A stretch of 64,000 nucleotides of DNA from Streptomyces zaomyceticus (GTDB lineage: Bacteria > Actinomycetota > Actinomycetes > Streptomycetales > Streptomycetaceae): contig NZ_BNBZ01000008.1 of NCBI RefSeq assembly GCF_014656215.1, positions 62,001 to 126,000 on the forward strand, in the 5' to 3' direction. Below the pieces are notes generated by a model that ran no database searches, was not told where the DNA came from, and saw only the letters and a list, made by a program, of their open reading frames with translations. The position numbers and the translations under genes are program-made. Positions 1-7,939 of this stretch are shown piece by piece (positions within the stretch are counted from its first letter, which is position 1; every line of letters starts with the position of its first letter).

Positions 1-536
1 GCGAGTTCCCTGCCGTTCTTGGTGACCCGACGCGCCGCCGGGTCCAAGGACAGACCCGCCGCGGCGAGGCGCGGCTCACCGGCCGGAGCGGCGGCCGCCG
101 CCCGGCGCAGGACCGACCGCACCCGCAGGACGAGCTCTCTCGGGCTGAAGGGCTTGGTCACGTAGTCGTCCGCCCCCACCTCCAGGCCCAGGATCCGGTC
201 GTCCTCGTCGCCGCGCGCGGTCAGCATGATGACCGGGACCGGCCGTGCGCCGGTCTCCCGTGCACGGATTCGGCGGCAGACCTCCAGTCCGTCCATGCCG
301 GGCAGCATCAGGTCGAGCACCACGAGGTCGGGCGGGAGCTCTTCTGCGCTGCGCAGCGCGGCCGTCCCGTCTGCCGCCAGACGCACCGCGAAACCGGCCC
401 GCTCCAGGTATCCGGCCACGACCTCCGAGACGGTCGGGTCGTCGTCCACGACGAGAACACCGCCCAGGGCACCGGCCTCGCCAGTGCCGGTCGCCCGGTG
501 CCCCTCGTACGCACTCTCCCCATCGTTCTCTGCCAT
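1..536 (-). CDS. Response regulator transcription factor, 3' end cut by window edge
   Basis: Two-component response regulator; its partner kinase would lie further left. The visible 178 residues hold a full receiver domain: acidic pocket VVDDD near residues 34-38, phosphoacceptor Asp in VVLDLMLPGMDG, conserved Thr in MLTARGDEDD and the Lys of VTKPFSPREL. After a short linker begins a winged-helix output domain (RRVTKNGREL), typical of the OmpR/PhoB class, which is cut at base 1. The ATG at 534-536 gives a natural N-terminus, with an extra acidic leader of about 25 residues before the receiver domain. It is divergent from the glycosyltransferase operon; about 115 bp lie between. The family assignment is secure; the signal sensed cannot be told. 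Confidence 0.93.
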   Translation of the reverse strand, partial: MAENDGESAYEGHRATGTGEAGALGGVLVVDDDPTVSEVVAGYLERAGFAVRLAADGTAALRSAEELPPDLVVLDLMLPGMDGLEVCRRIRARETGARPVPVIMLTARGDEDDRILGLEVGADDYVTKPFSPRELVLRVRSVLRRAAAAAPAGEPRLAAAGLSLDPAARRVTKNGREL

Positions 537-651
537 GGCTCCAGGTTGTCACCCGTCTGGGCGCGGACGCAGTGCGCGTTCCCGTGCTCCGGGATGGCGT
601 CCGCGTTTCGTAAGGACTGGAAGGGCCGTTTCCCGCCTCTCGGTTCCTACG

Positions 652-1377
652 GTGTGGAGGGTGACTTCATCTGCTTGCTCACCGCCCCGCGCGGACCTCG
701 TCCTGCCGTGCCTCGACGAGGCAGAAGCGCTCCCCTGGGTGTTGGGGCGCGTGCCCGCCGGGTGGCGGGCCATCGTCGTCGACAACGGGTCGACCGACGG
801 CTCCGCGGAGATCGCCCGAAGCCTCGGGGCGACCGTCGTGCACGAGAGCCGGCGTGGTTTCGGTGCGGCCTGCCACGCGGGGCTGCTCGCGGCCCGGGCC
901 GACGTGGTCTGCTTCTGCGACTGCGACGCGTCGCTGGACCCCGGCCTGCTCGCCCCCATGGCCGCGCGCGTGGCATCGGGCGAGGTCGACCTGGTGCTCG
1001 GGCGTCGACGCCCGCAGGGGCGAGGGGCGTGGCCCGCACACGCACGCGCCGGGAACCTCGCCCTCGCGCGCATGCTGCGTCACCGCACCGGGCTGCGGCT
1101 GCACGACCTCGGGCCGATGCGGGTGGCCCTCCGAGAACCCCTCCTCGGGCTGGAGCTGACCGACCGGCGCAGCGGCTACCCGCTCCAGATGGTCGTGCGC
1201 GCCGCCGACGCGGGCTGGCGGGTCACCGAGACGGATGTCCCCTACCTGCCCCGGTCGGGGAAGTCGAAGGTCACCGGGACTTGGCGGGGCACCTGGCAGG
1301 CGGTGCGCGACATGCGGCGGGTCCTCGCGGAGCCGCCCGGCGCACCGTCCGTCGCGGCCGGGGAGGTCGCCGTATGA
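652..1377 (+). CDS. Glycosyltransferase family 2
   Basis: A 241-residue GT-A fold glycosyltransferase that would move a sugar from a nucleotide donor; acceptor unknown. Visible features are the N-terminal DLVLPCLDEAEAL strand, VVDNGSTDGS nucleotide-binding segment, RGFGAACHAGL, and the metal-binding acidic motif CDCDASLDPG. There is no obvious membrane segment. The start is uncertain: GTG at 652 or GTG at 661; the GGAGG at 656-660 is too close to the second to serve it. A much longer frame upstream lacks plausible protein and overlaps the divergent regulator. The stop overlaps the next ATG by four bases, so the three genes to 2647 form one operon. Confidence 0.85.
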   Translation: MWRVTSSACSPPRADLVLPCLDEAEALPWVLGRVPAGWRAIVVDNGSTDGSAEIARSLGATVVHESRRGFGAACHAGLLAARADVVCFCDCDASLDPGLLAPMAARVASGEVDLVLGRRRPQGRGAWPAHARAGNLALARMLRHRTGLRLHDLGPMRVALREPLLGLELTDRRSGYPLQMVVRAADAGWRVTETDVPYLPRSGKSKVTGTWRGTWQAVRDMRRVLAEPPGAPSVAAGEVAV

Positions 1378-1994
1378 CCGCCGTCCTCGTCATCGCCAAG
1401 GAGCCGGTCGCAGGTCGGGTCAAGACGCGCCTCACCCCGCACTTCACCCCGGAGCAAGCCGCCGAACTGGCCCGAGCCGCCCTCCAGGACACGCTGGCGA
1501 CGGTGCTCGACACCCCCGTCGATCGGCGTGTCCTGGTCCTCGACGGGCGACCGGGGTCCTGGGTGCCCGAGGGCATCGAGGTCGTTCCGCAAGGTGCCGG
1601 CGGGCTCGACGTCCGACTGGCCGCCGCCTTCTCCCACGTCGGAGGACCCGCCCTGCTCATCGGCATGGACACGCCCCAGATCACACCCGGTCTCCTCGCC
1701 CAGGGCCTCGACTTCGGCGAGACCGACGCCTGGTTCGGCCCGGCCGACGACGGCGGGTTCTGGGCGCTCGGCCTGGCCGAGCCCGACCCGGCGCTGCTCC
1801 TCGGCGTCCCCATGTCGATGGCGTCCACAGGAGGGGAACAACGCCGGCGGCTGACCGCGTCCGGGCGGACGGTACGGGACCTGCCCGAACTGTGCGACGT
1901 GGACACCCCGTCCGACGCGGCGCTGGTCGCGGCCGCCGTACCCGGTACGCGCTTCGCCACCCTCCACGACTGCCTGTGCGCGGTGGCGCGGTGA
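1374..1994 (+). CDS. DUF2064 / TIGR04282-type glycosyltransferase-like protein
   Basis: A 206-residue protein with the nucleotidyl/glycosyl-transferase-like fold of the DUF2064 family. It begins with VIAKEPVAGRVKTRLTP, the hallmark KxRL loop, and has the GMDTPQI acidic motif and FGPADDGGFWALGL, both conserved in the family. Relatives sit beside GT2 enzymes and methyltransferases, as here; a role in decorating a small molecule or lipid is inferred, and no substrate is established. It overlaps the genes on both sides by four bases (ATGA at 1374, GTGA at 1991), so it is translationally coupled. Confidence 0.85.
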   Translation: MTAVLVIAKEPVAGRVKTRLTPHFTPEQAAELARAALQDTLATVLDTPVDRRVLVLDGRPGSWVPEGIEVVPQGAGGLDVRLAAAFSHVGGPALLIGMDTPQITPGLLAQGLDFGETDAWFGPADDGGFWALGLAEPDPALLLGVPMSMASTGGEQRRRLTASGRTVRDLPELCDVDTPSDAALVAAAVPGTRFATLHDCLCAVAR

Positions 1995-2647
1995 CCGCCC
2001 AACTGGCCGAGCCCGCCCTCGCCTGGCGGGTCGACCCGTACGCCGAGGCGCTCCGCACCGGCCGGGGCCCCCTCTACCTGCGACGGGACGACGGCTGGCT
2101 GCTGCCGCTGGAGGTCGAGCGGTGGTGCGCCGAACCCGACGAGGCCGACGCCACCGTCCTCGACCGCTGCGAGGGCCCCGTCCTGGACGTCGGGTGCGGA
2201 CCCGGCCGGCTCGTCACCGCCCTCGCCGCCCGCGGACACCGGGCTCTGGGCGTGGACGTCACTCCGGAGGCGGTGGCCCGCACCGTCCGTGCGGGTGGCA
2301 GCGCCCTGTGCAGATCGGTCTTCGACCCCCTGCCCCGTGAGGGCCGCTGGGGCACCGTGCTGCTCATCGACGGCAACATCGGCATCGGAGGCGACCCGGC
2401 CGCCCTGCTGCGCCGGGCCGCCCGACTCGCCTCACCGTCCGGCTCCCTGCTGGTCGAGGTGGCCACCGTCGACGTCGACGAACGCGTCGAGGTCCACGTC
2501 GACGACGGCCGCGGCGGCCGTGGGGGGCCCTTCCGGTGGGCCCGGCTCGGCACGCGGGCCCTGTGCGCGGAGGCCCGGGAGGCCGGCTGGCCCCGCTCCC
2601 TCACCTGGCGGGCCGCCGGCCGCAGCTTCGTGGGACTGCGCCGCTGA
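1991..2647 (+). CDS. Class I SAM-dependent methyltransferase
   Basis: A 218-residue methyltransferase, last gene of the operon. The SAM-binding glycine motif is clear (VLDVGCGPGRLVTALAARG), followed by motif II acid in GVDVTPEA and a motif IV-like VLLIDGNIGIGG. The N-terminal 45 residues (DPYAEALRTGRGPLYLR) match the small actinobacterial methyltransferases encoded beside DUF2064 proteins. The GTG start overlaps the preceding stop by four bases. The methyl acceptor is unknown; context suggests the product of the two upstream transferases. A strong hairpin follows the stop at once. Confidence 0.87.
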   Translation: MTAQLAEPALAWRVDPYAEALRTGRGPLYLRRDDGWLLPLEVERWCAEPDEADATVLDRCEGPVLDVGCGPGRLVTALAARGHRALGVDVTPEAVARTVRAGGSALCRSVFDPLPREGRWGTVLLIDGNIGIGGDPAALLRRAARLASPSGSLLVEVATVDVDERVEVHVDDGRGGRGGPFRWARLGTRALCAEAREAGWPRSLTWRAAGRSFVGLRR

Positions 2648-2654
2648 CCACCAC

Positions 2655-2706
2655 GCGACGCGGAAGGGGGCCGACGCGGACACGCGTCGGCCCCCTTCCG
2701 CGTCGC
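2655..2706. terminator. 24-bp perfect inverted repeat, bidirectional terminator
   Basis: Arms at 2655-2678 and 2683-2706 are perfectly complementary around a GACA loop. It lies between the convergent ends of the methyltransferase (plus) and the small membrane gene (minus), as expected for a shared terminator. There is no long T-run, which is usual for Streptomyces. Confidence 0.85.
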
Positions 2707-2713
2707 CCTCGGA

Positions 2714-3118
2714 TCAGCGCCGCCGAACCGCCCGCCTCAGGAGAGCGCGCACCCCGGCGTACACGAGCGTGAGCACGGCGACGGCCGCCATCGCGAGCAG
2801 CCAGTTCCGTGCGTAGTCGAACGGCAGCACCGTCGCATTGGCCACACCCCCGGGGCGCAGGAGCGGCGGCAGCGCGATCACGGTGAGCGAGCCCGCGACG
2901 ACCAGCGCGGCGCGCGGAACTCCGCGGGGACGCGGACCCACCGCCACGGCGAGCGCGGCGCAGGCGAAGACGAGCGGGGCGATCAGCCCGTCGTGGACGA
3001 GGACACCGCCCGCGAGCCACACGGCGACACGCCACGGCTCGGGTTGCTCCAGCAGCAGAGCGCCCCCGAAGCCCATGAGGACGAGTCCACCGCCGCCCAC
3101 CACGTACCGGTACGCCAT
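2714..3118 (-). CDS. Small polytopic membrane protein, partner of molybdenum oxidoreductase
   Basis: A 134-residue integral membrane protein with about four hydrophobic segments and an Arg-rich C-terminus (ALLRRAVRRR), probably cytoplasmic. The segment WLAGGVLVHDGLIAPLVF carries a His-Asp pair shared with the protein at 5926-6444 (WFVGAALIHDLVLLP), so the two look paralogous. The ATG overlaps the stop of the upstream molybdoenzyme gene by one base (3118), giving coupled translation. A role as a partner or assembly factor of that enzyme is inferred from this conserved pairing; no catalytic motif is visible. Confidence 0.75.
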   Translation of the reverse strand: MAYRYVVGGGGLVLMGFGGALLLEQPEPWRVAVWLAGGVLVHDGLIAPLVFACAALAVAVGPRPRGVPRAALVVAGSLTVIALPPLLRPGGVANATVLPFDYARNWLLAMAAVAVLTLVYAGVRALLRRAVRRR

Positions 3119-4260
3119 CACCGCACCTCCAGTCGGCCGACCCACTTGGTCTGGAGCACTCCGGGCCGGTTCGGGGCGATGATCCGCGCCGGGTACCCGT
3201 GGTCCAGGGAGAGCACCTCTCCGTTCAGGCCCAACGCCAGCAGGGTGAGAGGGTCCCGTGCGTACGAGCGGCCCATGTCCGTCACCCGGTAGGCGCCCGC
3301 TGCCTCCAGTGACACCACCCGGCACCCGACGTCCGGGCTGCCTCCCGCCCGGTCCAGCAGGTCGCGCACCCGTACCACCGTCCAGCGGGCGGACTTGCTC
3401 CACCCCTCCACGCACGCGAGGGGAAGGGTCACCTCGTGCTGCGCCATCGCGTGCAGTTCTTCCAGGGTGAGGCTGTACGGGCGCGGACCGTCGACGCTCA
3501 ACCGCCAGCCCGTCAGCGACGCCTCCGTGACACGTGCTGCGGCTGCCGTGCGGTTGACCGGCAGTCCCTGCGGCCCGTGGTCCGGACTACGCGGGCCGAA
3601 CAGCTCCAGCGGACCGAGCGCGGTGACGGACTGGCCGACCGTCGTCAGCGTGACGGCCCCGACTCCTGCCGCGACGGCCGCCAGCAGCTGACGACGGTCC
3701 GGTCCGTCGGCGGCGGGCAGGGTGAGGGTGCCGGGTGAGCGGCGGGTGAAGTGGTCGCGGATCACCGGCCACTGAACGGCGACGTGGAGCAGCAGCGCTC
3801 CCACCAGGAGCCATCCGACGGCGTGGTGGACGGGCACGAAGGAGAACGGCCAGGGGTACCACTGGAAGGTGTTCAGCAGCCCGGTGAACAGCTCGAAGAT
3901 CCCGGCGGCGACGAGCACGGCCACCGAGAGGCGTTCCAGCGCGTGCCGGACCGATCGGACCGGCGGCCAGGCGAAGAGCCGGGGGTAGACCGCCCACAAC
4001 TTGGCCAGGAGCAGCGGGATCGCGGCGATGCCCGAGGCCACGTGCAGCCCCTGGGTGAGCCGGTAGCCCCAGTGCGGGCGGCTCGGCAGCCGGTCGACGA
4101 GCCAGACGGGCGGGTGCTGGAGGACATGGCTGAGCACGCCGGTCGCGAAACAGGCGACGACGGCGAGCCCGAGCCATCGACCGATCACCGTCGCGGTACG
4201 GGCATCGTGCAGACGGCCCTTGAAACCGATCGGCGGTCGAGGAGACGGGATGAGGCGCAT
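3118..4260 (-). CDS. Polytopic molybdopterin-dependent oxidoreductase (cytochrome-b-like domain fused to YedY-like domain)
   Basis: A 380-residue fusion. Residues about 25-170 form four membrane segments with His residues placed as in b-type cytochromes (LHVASG near 72; PVHHAVGW; LLLHV). A twin-arginine motif (PDRRQLLAAVAAG, R189-R190) stands before a fifth hydrophobic helix, followed by an extracytoplasmic sulfite-oxidase-fold domain. LPLACVEGWS (Cys283) matches the Mo-ligating Cys context of MsrP/YedY rather than the CAGN of sulfite oxidases. The C-terminus has DHGYPARIIAPNRPG and KWVGRLEV, typical of the fold. Electrons presumably pass from the membrane heme domain to the outer molybdenum site. 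Substrate unknown; methionine sulfoxide or a related S/N-oxide is a guess. A paralogue lies at 6441-7793. Confidence 0.85.
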   Translation of the reverse strand: MRLIPSPRPPIGFKGRLHDARTATVIGRWLGLAVVACFATGVLSHVLQHPPVWLVDRLPSRPHWGYRLTQGLHVASGIAAIPLLLAKLWAVYPRLFAWPPVRSVRHALERLSVAVLVAAGIFELFTGLLNTFQWYPWPFSFVPVHHAVGWLLVGALLLHVAVQWPVIRDHFTRRSPGTLTLPAADGPDRRQLLAAVAAGVGAVTLTTVGQSVTALGPLELFGPRSPDHGPQGLPVNRTAAAARVTEASLTGWRLSVDGPRPYSLTLEELHAMAQHEVTLPLACVEGWSKSARWTVVRVRDLLDRAGGSPDVGCRVVSLEAAGAYRVTDMGRSYARDPLTLLALGLNGEVLSLDHGYPARIIAPNRPGVLQTKWVGRLEVR

Positions 4261-4373
4261 GGGCCCATGACACCCCCGGAAAGGGCCCCGCGGGTGGTCG
4301 GAACACCTTACGAAACACGGACGCGCGGGGCGCCCGACCTCACTTCCGGAACCGACCCTGGAACGCTGCGGAC

Positions 4374-5807
4374 GTGAACCCGCGCACCGCCCTCACCGCC
4401 ACCGCCCTCGCCGCACTCACCATGGGCCTCGTCCTCACCATCCGATACGACGGCTACGTCGCCGATCCCGGCGGGCTGTTCTGGTGGTACGCCGCGTGCT
4501 GGGCGCTGTTCGCCGGAGCTCTGCTCGCGCTGCGCCGGGTACCGTCGTCCCATGTCGTGCCCCTGCTCGTGGCCGGGGCGATCGCCGTCACGGTGACCGG
4601 TCTTGTGGCGCCGCCCCGGACCAGCACCGACGCGTACCGCTACGCCTGGGACGGCCGTGTCCAGTCGGCCGGCATCTCCCCGTACGACCACGCACCGCAG
4701 GACCCGGAGCTGGTCCGGCTGCGCGACTCGTGGCTCTTCCCCACGGGCCCGGCCTGCGCCGCCCCCGACCGTGCCCGCGTCCCCCACACCGGACCGGTAC
4801 CGCACTGCACGCGTCTCAACCGGCCCGCCGTACACACCATCTACCCTCCCGTCGCCGAGGCGTACTTCCTGGCCGTCGACCGGCTCTCGCCGGAGGGCAC
4901 CCGCCACAAGCCGCTCCAGATCGGCTCAGGCCTGATCTCCCTGGGCGTGACCGGTGCGGTGCTGCTGATCCTGCGCCGCAGGGGCACGGACGCACGTCGG
5001 GCCGCGTACTGGGCGTGGTGCCCCGCCGTTCCCATCGAGGCGGTCAACAACGCGCATGTCGACGCCCTCGGGGCCCTGCTGACCGTGACCGGCCTCGGGC
5101 TCCTCGCCGTCCGTCCGGACCGCCGCTGGGCCGGCGGACTGGTCCTCGGCTCCGCCATCGCCACCAAGCTGATGCCCGCCGTCGTCCTGCCGGGCGCGCT
5201 GTCCGGGGTCCGCCGCATCCGCGACGCGGGCGCCGTGCTGCTGCCCGCCGCCGCGTTCACCGTGCTCGCCTACCTGCCGTACGTCCTCCTCTCGGGCGGC
5301 TCCGTCTTCGGGTATCTCGGCGGCTATGTGGAGGAGGAAGGCTACGACGACCCCGCGGCGGGCCCCCGGTACGCGCTGCTCCGCCTGGTCCTCCCCGACA
5401 GCTGGGCGTTGCCCGTGGTCATCGCCGTCATGGCGGGCGTGTCCTTGTACGTGATGCGGCGCGGTGACCCGCAACGGCCTTGGAGCGGCGCACTCCTGGT
5501 CACGGGCTGGGCGTTCGCCCTCCTCACCCCCGGCTACTCCTGGTACGCCCTGCTCCTGGTCGCCCTCGTCGCACTGGACGGACGCTGGGAATGGCTGGGC
5601 GTGGCCCTGGCCGGACCGGCCGTGTACGTCATCGACCACCGGGAGCCGACGGCGGCGATCGCGTACGGTGTCGCGGCGCTCCTCGTCCTCGCGGGCGCCG
5701 CCGTGCGGTGGCGCCGCGGAACTGGTCCGCGTCAGCCCGAAGACGTGTCCCTCCAGGCGCCGGGGCCGGCGGCGCCCTCGGCCAGGACCGCCGACCGGCC
5801 CGCGTAG
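4374..5807 (+). CDS. GT87/DUF2029-type polyprenyl-phosphate-mannose mannosyltransferase
   Basis: A 477-residue polytopic membrane protein of the GT-C class. It has an N-terminal membrane helix, then the acidic loop motif STDAYRYAWDGRVQSAGISPYDH, typical of enzymes that take mannose from polyprenyl-phospho-mannose outside the membrane, and multiple hydrophobic segments to residue about 455 with the loop motif IATKLMPAV common in GT87 proteins. The tail after residue 460 is Pro/Ala-rich and cytoplasmic. The GTG start at 4374 is the first in frame. It stands alone between the two molybdoenzyme modules and is transcribed against both. A role in cell-envelope mannosylation is inferred from family. 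Confidence 0.82.
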   Translation: MNPRTALTATALAALTMGLVLTIRYDGYVADPGGLFWWYAACWALFAGALLALRRVPSSHVVPLLVAGAIAVTVTGLVAPPRTSTDAYRYAWDGRVQSAGISPYDHAPQDPELVRLRDSWLFPTGPACAAPDRARVPHTGPVPHCTRLNRPAVHTIYPPVAEAYFLAVDRLSPEGTRHKPLQIGSGLISLGVTGAVLLILRRRGTDARRAAYWAWCPAVPIEAVNNAHVDALGALLTVTGLGLLAVRPDRRWAGGLVLGSAIATKLMPAVVLPGALSGVRRIRDAGAVLLPAAAFTVLAYLPYVLLSGGSVFGYLGGYVEEEGYDDPAAGPRYALLRLVLPDSWALPVVIAVMAGVSLYVMRRGDPQRPWSGALLVTGWAFALLTPGYSWYALLLVALVALDGRWEWLGVALAGPAVYVIDHREPTAAIAYGVAALLVLAGAAVRWRRGTGPRQPEDVSLQAPGPAAPSARTADRPA

Positions 5808-5865
5808 GGGCGCCGGCCGCGACGGGAGCGGAGCCTCCGACGGTCACCCGGCCGCGCATCGGCCT

Positions 5866-5884
5866 GCCGGTGGAGTCCACCGGC
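5866..5884. terminator. 9-bp hairpin between convergent genes
   Basis: GCCGGTGGA at 5866-5874 and TCCACCGGC at 5876-5884 are perfect complements around one base. The position between the end of the mannosyltransferase and the end of the minus-strand membrane gene suits a shared terminator, but it is short. Confidence 0.45.
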
Positions 5885-5925
5885 CGACGCGCGCCGCCCG
5901 GTGGGGGTCCGGTCGGCCCTCGCCG

Positions 5926-6444
5926 TCACCGCGCGGCTGCGCGTGCACGCCGCTCACGGCGTGCGGCTCGTCGTCGAGGGGCCGATTCGTGCCACCTCCG
6001 GACGAGGAGGGTCACGGCCGAGGCGAGGAAGAGCACGGCTGTGATCAGCAGCCAGCGTTCCAGGAAGCCGTCGGCCGGGAGCCCGGTGTACGCGGTGTAG
6101 TGGTCGACCCGGCCCAGGATCAGTGGCCACCAGACCAGCAGCAGAAGTCCCGAGACGAAGAGCGGTACACGCACGTGGTTGACGCTCGGCCTCGGCGGCC
6201 GCTCCTCCGCGTCTTCTTTCTCCCGGAACAGGCGCTGGGCGGCCCGGTCGGTCACCGAGTAGCAGGGGAGCAGCACGAGGTCGTGGATGAGTGCCGCCCC
6301 GACGAACCACAGGGCCACGCCCAGGGTGTCCCCCTTGAGCAGCCGGACGCCGGCGTACGCGGCGAGGGCGAAGGAGGAGAGCACGAGGAGCAGGTGGAGC
6401 GGAGAGGCTCCGTAGCGGCGGCGGAACGAGGTCAGGTGGCTCAT
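5926..6444 (-). CDS. Small polytopic membrane protein, partner of second molybdenum oxidoreductase
   Basis: A 172-residue membrane protein with about four hydrophobic segments, a charged loop (REKEDAEERPPRPS, about residues 74-88) and a very basic tail (APRRRAARRERRARAAAR). Its ATG overlaps the upstream molybdoenzyme stop by four bases. The helix WFVGAALIHDLVLLP repeats the His-Asp pair of the 2714-3118 protein, and both end with a similar last helix, so I read them as paralogues. Function unknown; the conserved gene pairing suggests a subunit or maturation partner of the oxidoreductase. Confidence 0.75.
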   Translation of the reverse strand: MSHLTSFRRRYGASPLHLLLVLSSFALAAYAGVRLLKGDTLGVALWFVGAALIHDLVLLPCYSVTDRAAQRLFREKEDAEERPPRPSVNHVRVPLFVSGLLLLVWWPLILGRVDHYTAYTGLPADGFLERWLLITAVLFLASAVTLLVRRWHESAPRRRAARRERRARAAAR

Positions 6445-7793
6445 GTCGGCTCCCCGAAGGTGATCCGGCCGACCCACTTGGTGTTGTGCACGCCGGGCGC
6501 GCCCGGGACGATCACGCGGGCAGGATAGCCGTGGTCCTGCGAGAGGACGGCTCCGTTGACCCGTACGGCCAGGAGTGAACGGTGGTCGCGTACCTGGTTG
6601 TCCCTCAGGACGACGGAGCTGAACGACCCTCCCCGCTGTACCGACTCCACCAGGGCCCGCGGAGTGTCGGTCCCCTGCCCCACCAGTGCGGCCAGGTCGG
6701 TGAGCCGTACACCGCTCCACAGCTGGTCGGAGGTCGACCACCCCTCCACGCAGGCGATGGGCAGAGCCGCTTCGTTCTGCTCCATGGCCAGGAGCTCCTC
6801 GCGGGTCAGCACGACCTGGCGGCCCGCGCCGCGCACGGTCAGCCGCCAGGCGGGGCCGATGTCGCTGGGCCGGATCCCGACGGATGCCGCGGTCTTGTTG
6901 ATCTGGAATCCGTTCGGCCCGGAACCGGGGTCCCGGCCGTGCGGGGCGAGCAGCGCCGTCCGGCGCCACCAGCCGCCCATGCTCTGCCCCGCCGTCACCA
7001 CGAACAGCGCCAGGGACCCCAGTCCGACCATGCCCAGGGCGCCCCGGCGTGAGATGGTCGGCGGCGCCGGCCGGGGCGACACCAGGCCGGCCGCCTCCTC
7101 CGTACCGGCTTCCGGGAGCTCGCGTCCGTACGTCAGCGCGCGGAGGGCACGCGGCAGCCGGAAGACCACGTGCACGACGAAGGCACCGATGAACACCCAC
7201 GCCCCGTAGAAGTGCAGGACGTAGAAGGAGCCCGGGAAGATGTAGTGCAACTGCACGTTGACGATGCCCGTGGCGAACTCGAAGCCGGCGCCGCCCACCA
7301 ACAGGAGCAACGACAGGCGCTCGATCCCGTCGCTGACCGACCGTACGGGTGGCCACTGGAACAACTTGGGGATGACCGACCACAACTTGGCCAGCAGGAC
7401 CGGCACGAGCACGACGCCCAGGACCACGTGTACGCCCTGGTTCACCCGGTAGAGCCAGTACGGCGAGGTCGGCCAGGAGAACAGGTAGAAGCCGAGCCAG
7501 CCTTTGTCCGGCGTCTGGTCGTTGACCGGCGAGAGATCCGGGTTGTACGCGGCGTACGACAGCAGGCCCGTCACGAACAGCACCGTGACACCGACCAGCA
7601 GGACCAGCCCGAGCACAGCCGTCAGCCACGGCCCCCGGAGCGGACTGCGCCAGAACTCCGGCCGCGCGGGCCCGGGCGGGGGCTCTGACACGACAGCCCG
7701 CAGACGGGCAAGCGCGGCCGGCCGCTTCTCAGCCTCCGCCGGCCCCCGGGACGAGGGCTCGGCCCGATCCCGCTCGCCGTCGCTCGCCTCCAT
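6441..7793 (-). CDS. Polytopic molybdopterin-dependent oxidoreductase, second copy
   Basis: A 450-residue paralogue of the 3118-4260 protein. A cytoplasmic N-terminal extension of about 55 residues precedes four membrane segments with candidate heme His (NQGVHVVLG near 121; VLHFYGAWV; AFVVHVV). A clear twin-arginine motif, TISRRGALGMVG (R249-R250), stands before the last helix, then the molybdopterin domain with LPIACVEGWS (Cys348) and DHGYPARVIVPGAPG. The start chosen is ATG 7791-7793, which has GGAGG seven bases upstream; the frame stays open to 7868 but that extra part (Cys/Arg-rich) has no good ribosome site. Internal Tat signals after membrane helices imply mixed Sec/Tat insertion. Substrate not identifiable. 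Confidence 0.86.
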   Translation of the reverse strand: MEASDGERDRAEPSSRGPAEAEKRPAALARLRAVVSEPPPGPARPEFWRSPLRGPWLTAVLGLVLLVGVTVLFVTGLLSYAAYNPDLSPVNDQTPDKGWLGFYLFSWPTSPYWLYRVNQGVHVVLGVVLVPVLLAKLWSVIPKLFQWPPVRSVSDGIERLSLLLLVGGAGFEFATGIVNVQLHYIFPGSFYVLHFYGAWVFIGAFVVHVVFRLPRALRALTYGRELPEAGTEEAAGLVSPRPAPPTISRRGALGMVGLGSLALFVVTAGQSMGGWWRRTALLAPHGRDPGSGPNGFQINKTAASVGIRPSDIGPAWRLTVRGAGRQVVLTREELLAMEQNEAALPIACVEGWSTSDQLWSGVRLTDLAALVGQGTDTPRALVESVQRGGSFSSVVLRDNQVRDHRSLLAVRVNGAVLSQDHGYPARVIVPGAPGVHNTKWVGRITFGEPT

Positions 7794-7939
7794 CAGGCCA
7801 CCTCCGCACACTCGCCGATCGCCGGAGACGAACATCCCGCACCACAGACCGGGCCGAGCCCGTGACACGCCCGTCCGGGGCCGTCAGGAGTTCCCACACG
7901 ACGGCGGCGCCGAGTGGTGCCGGGAGGTGGGCGGCTTGT

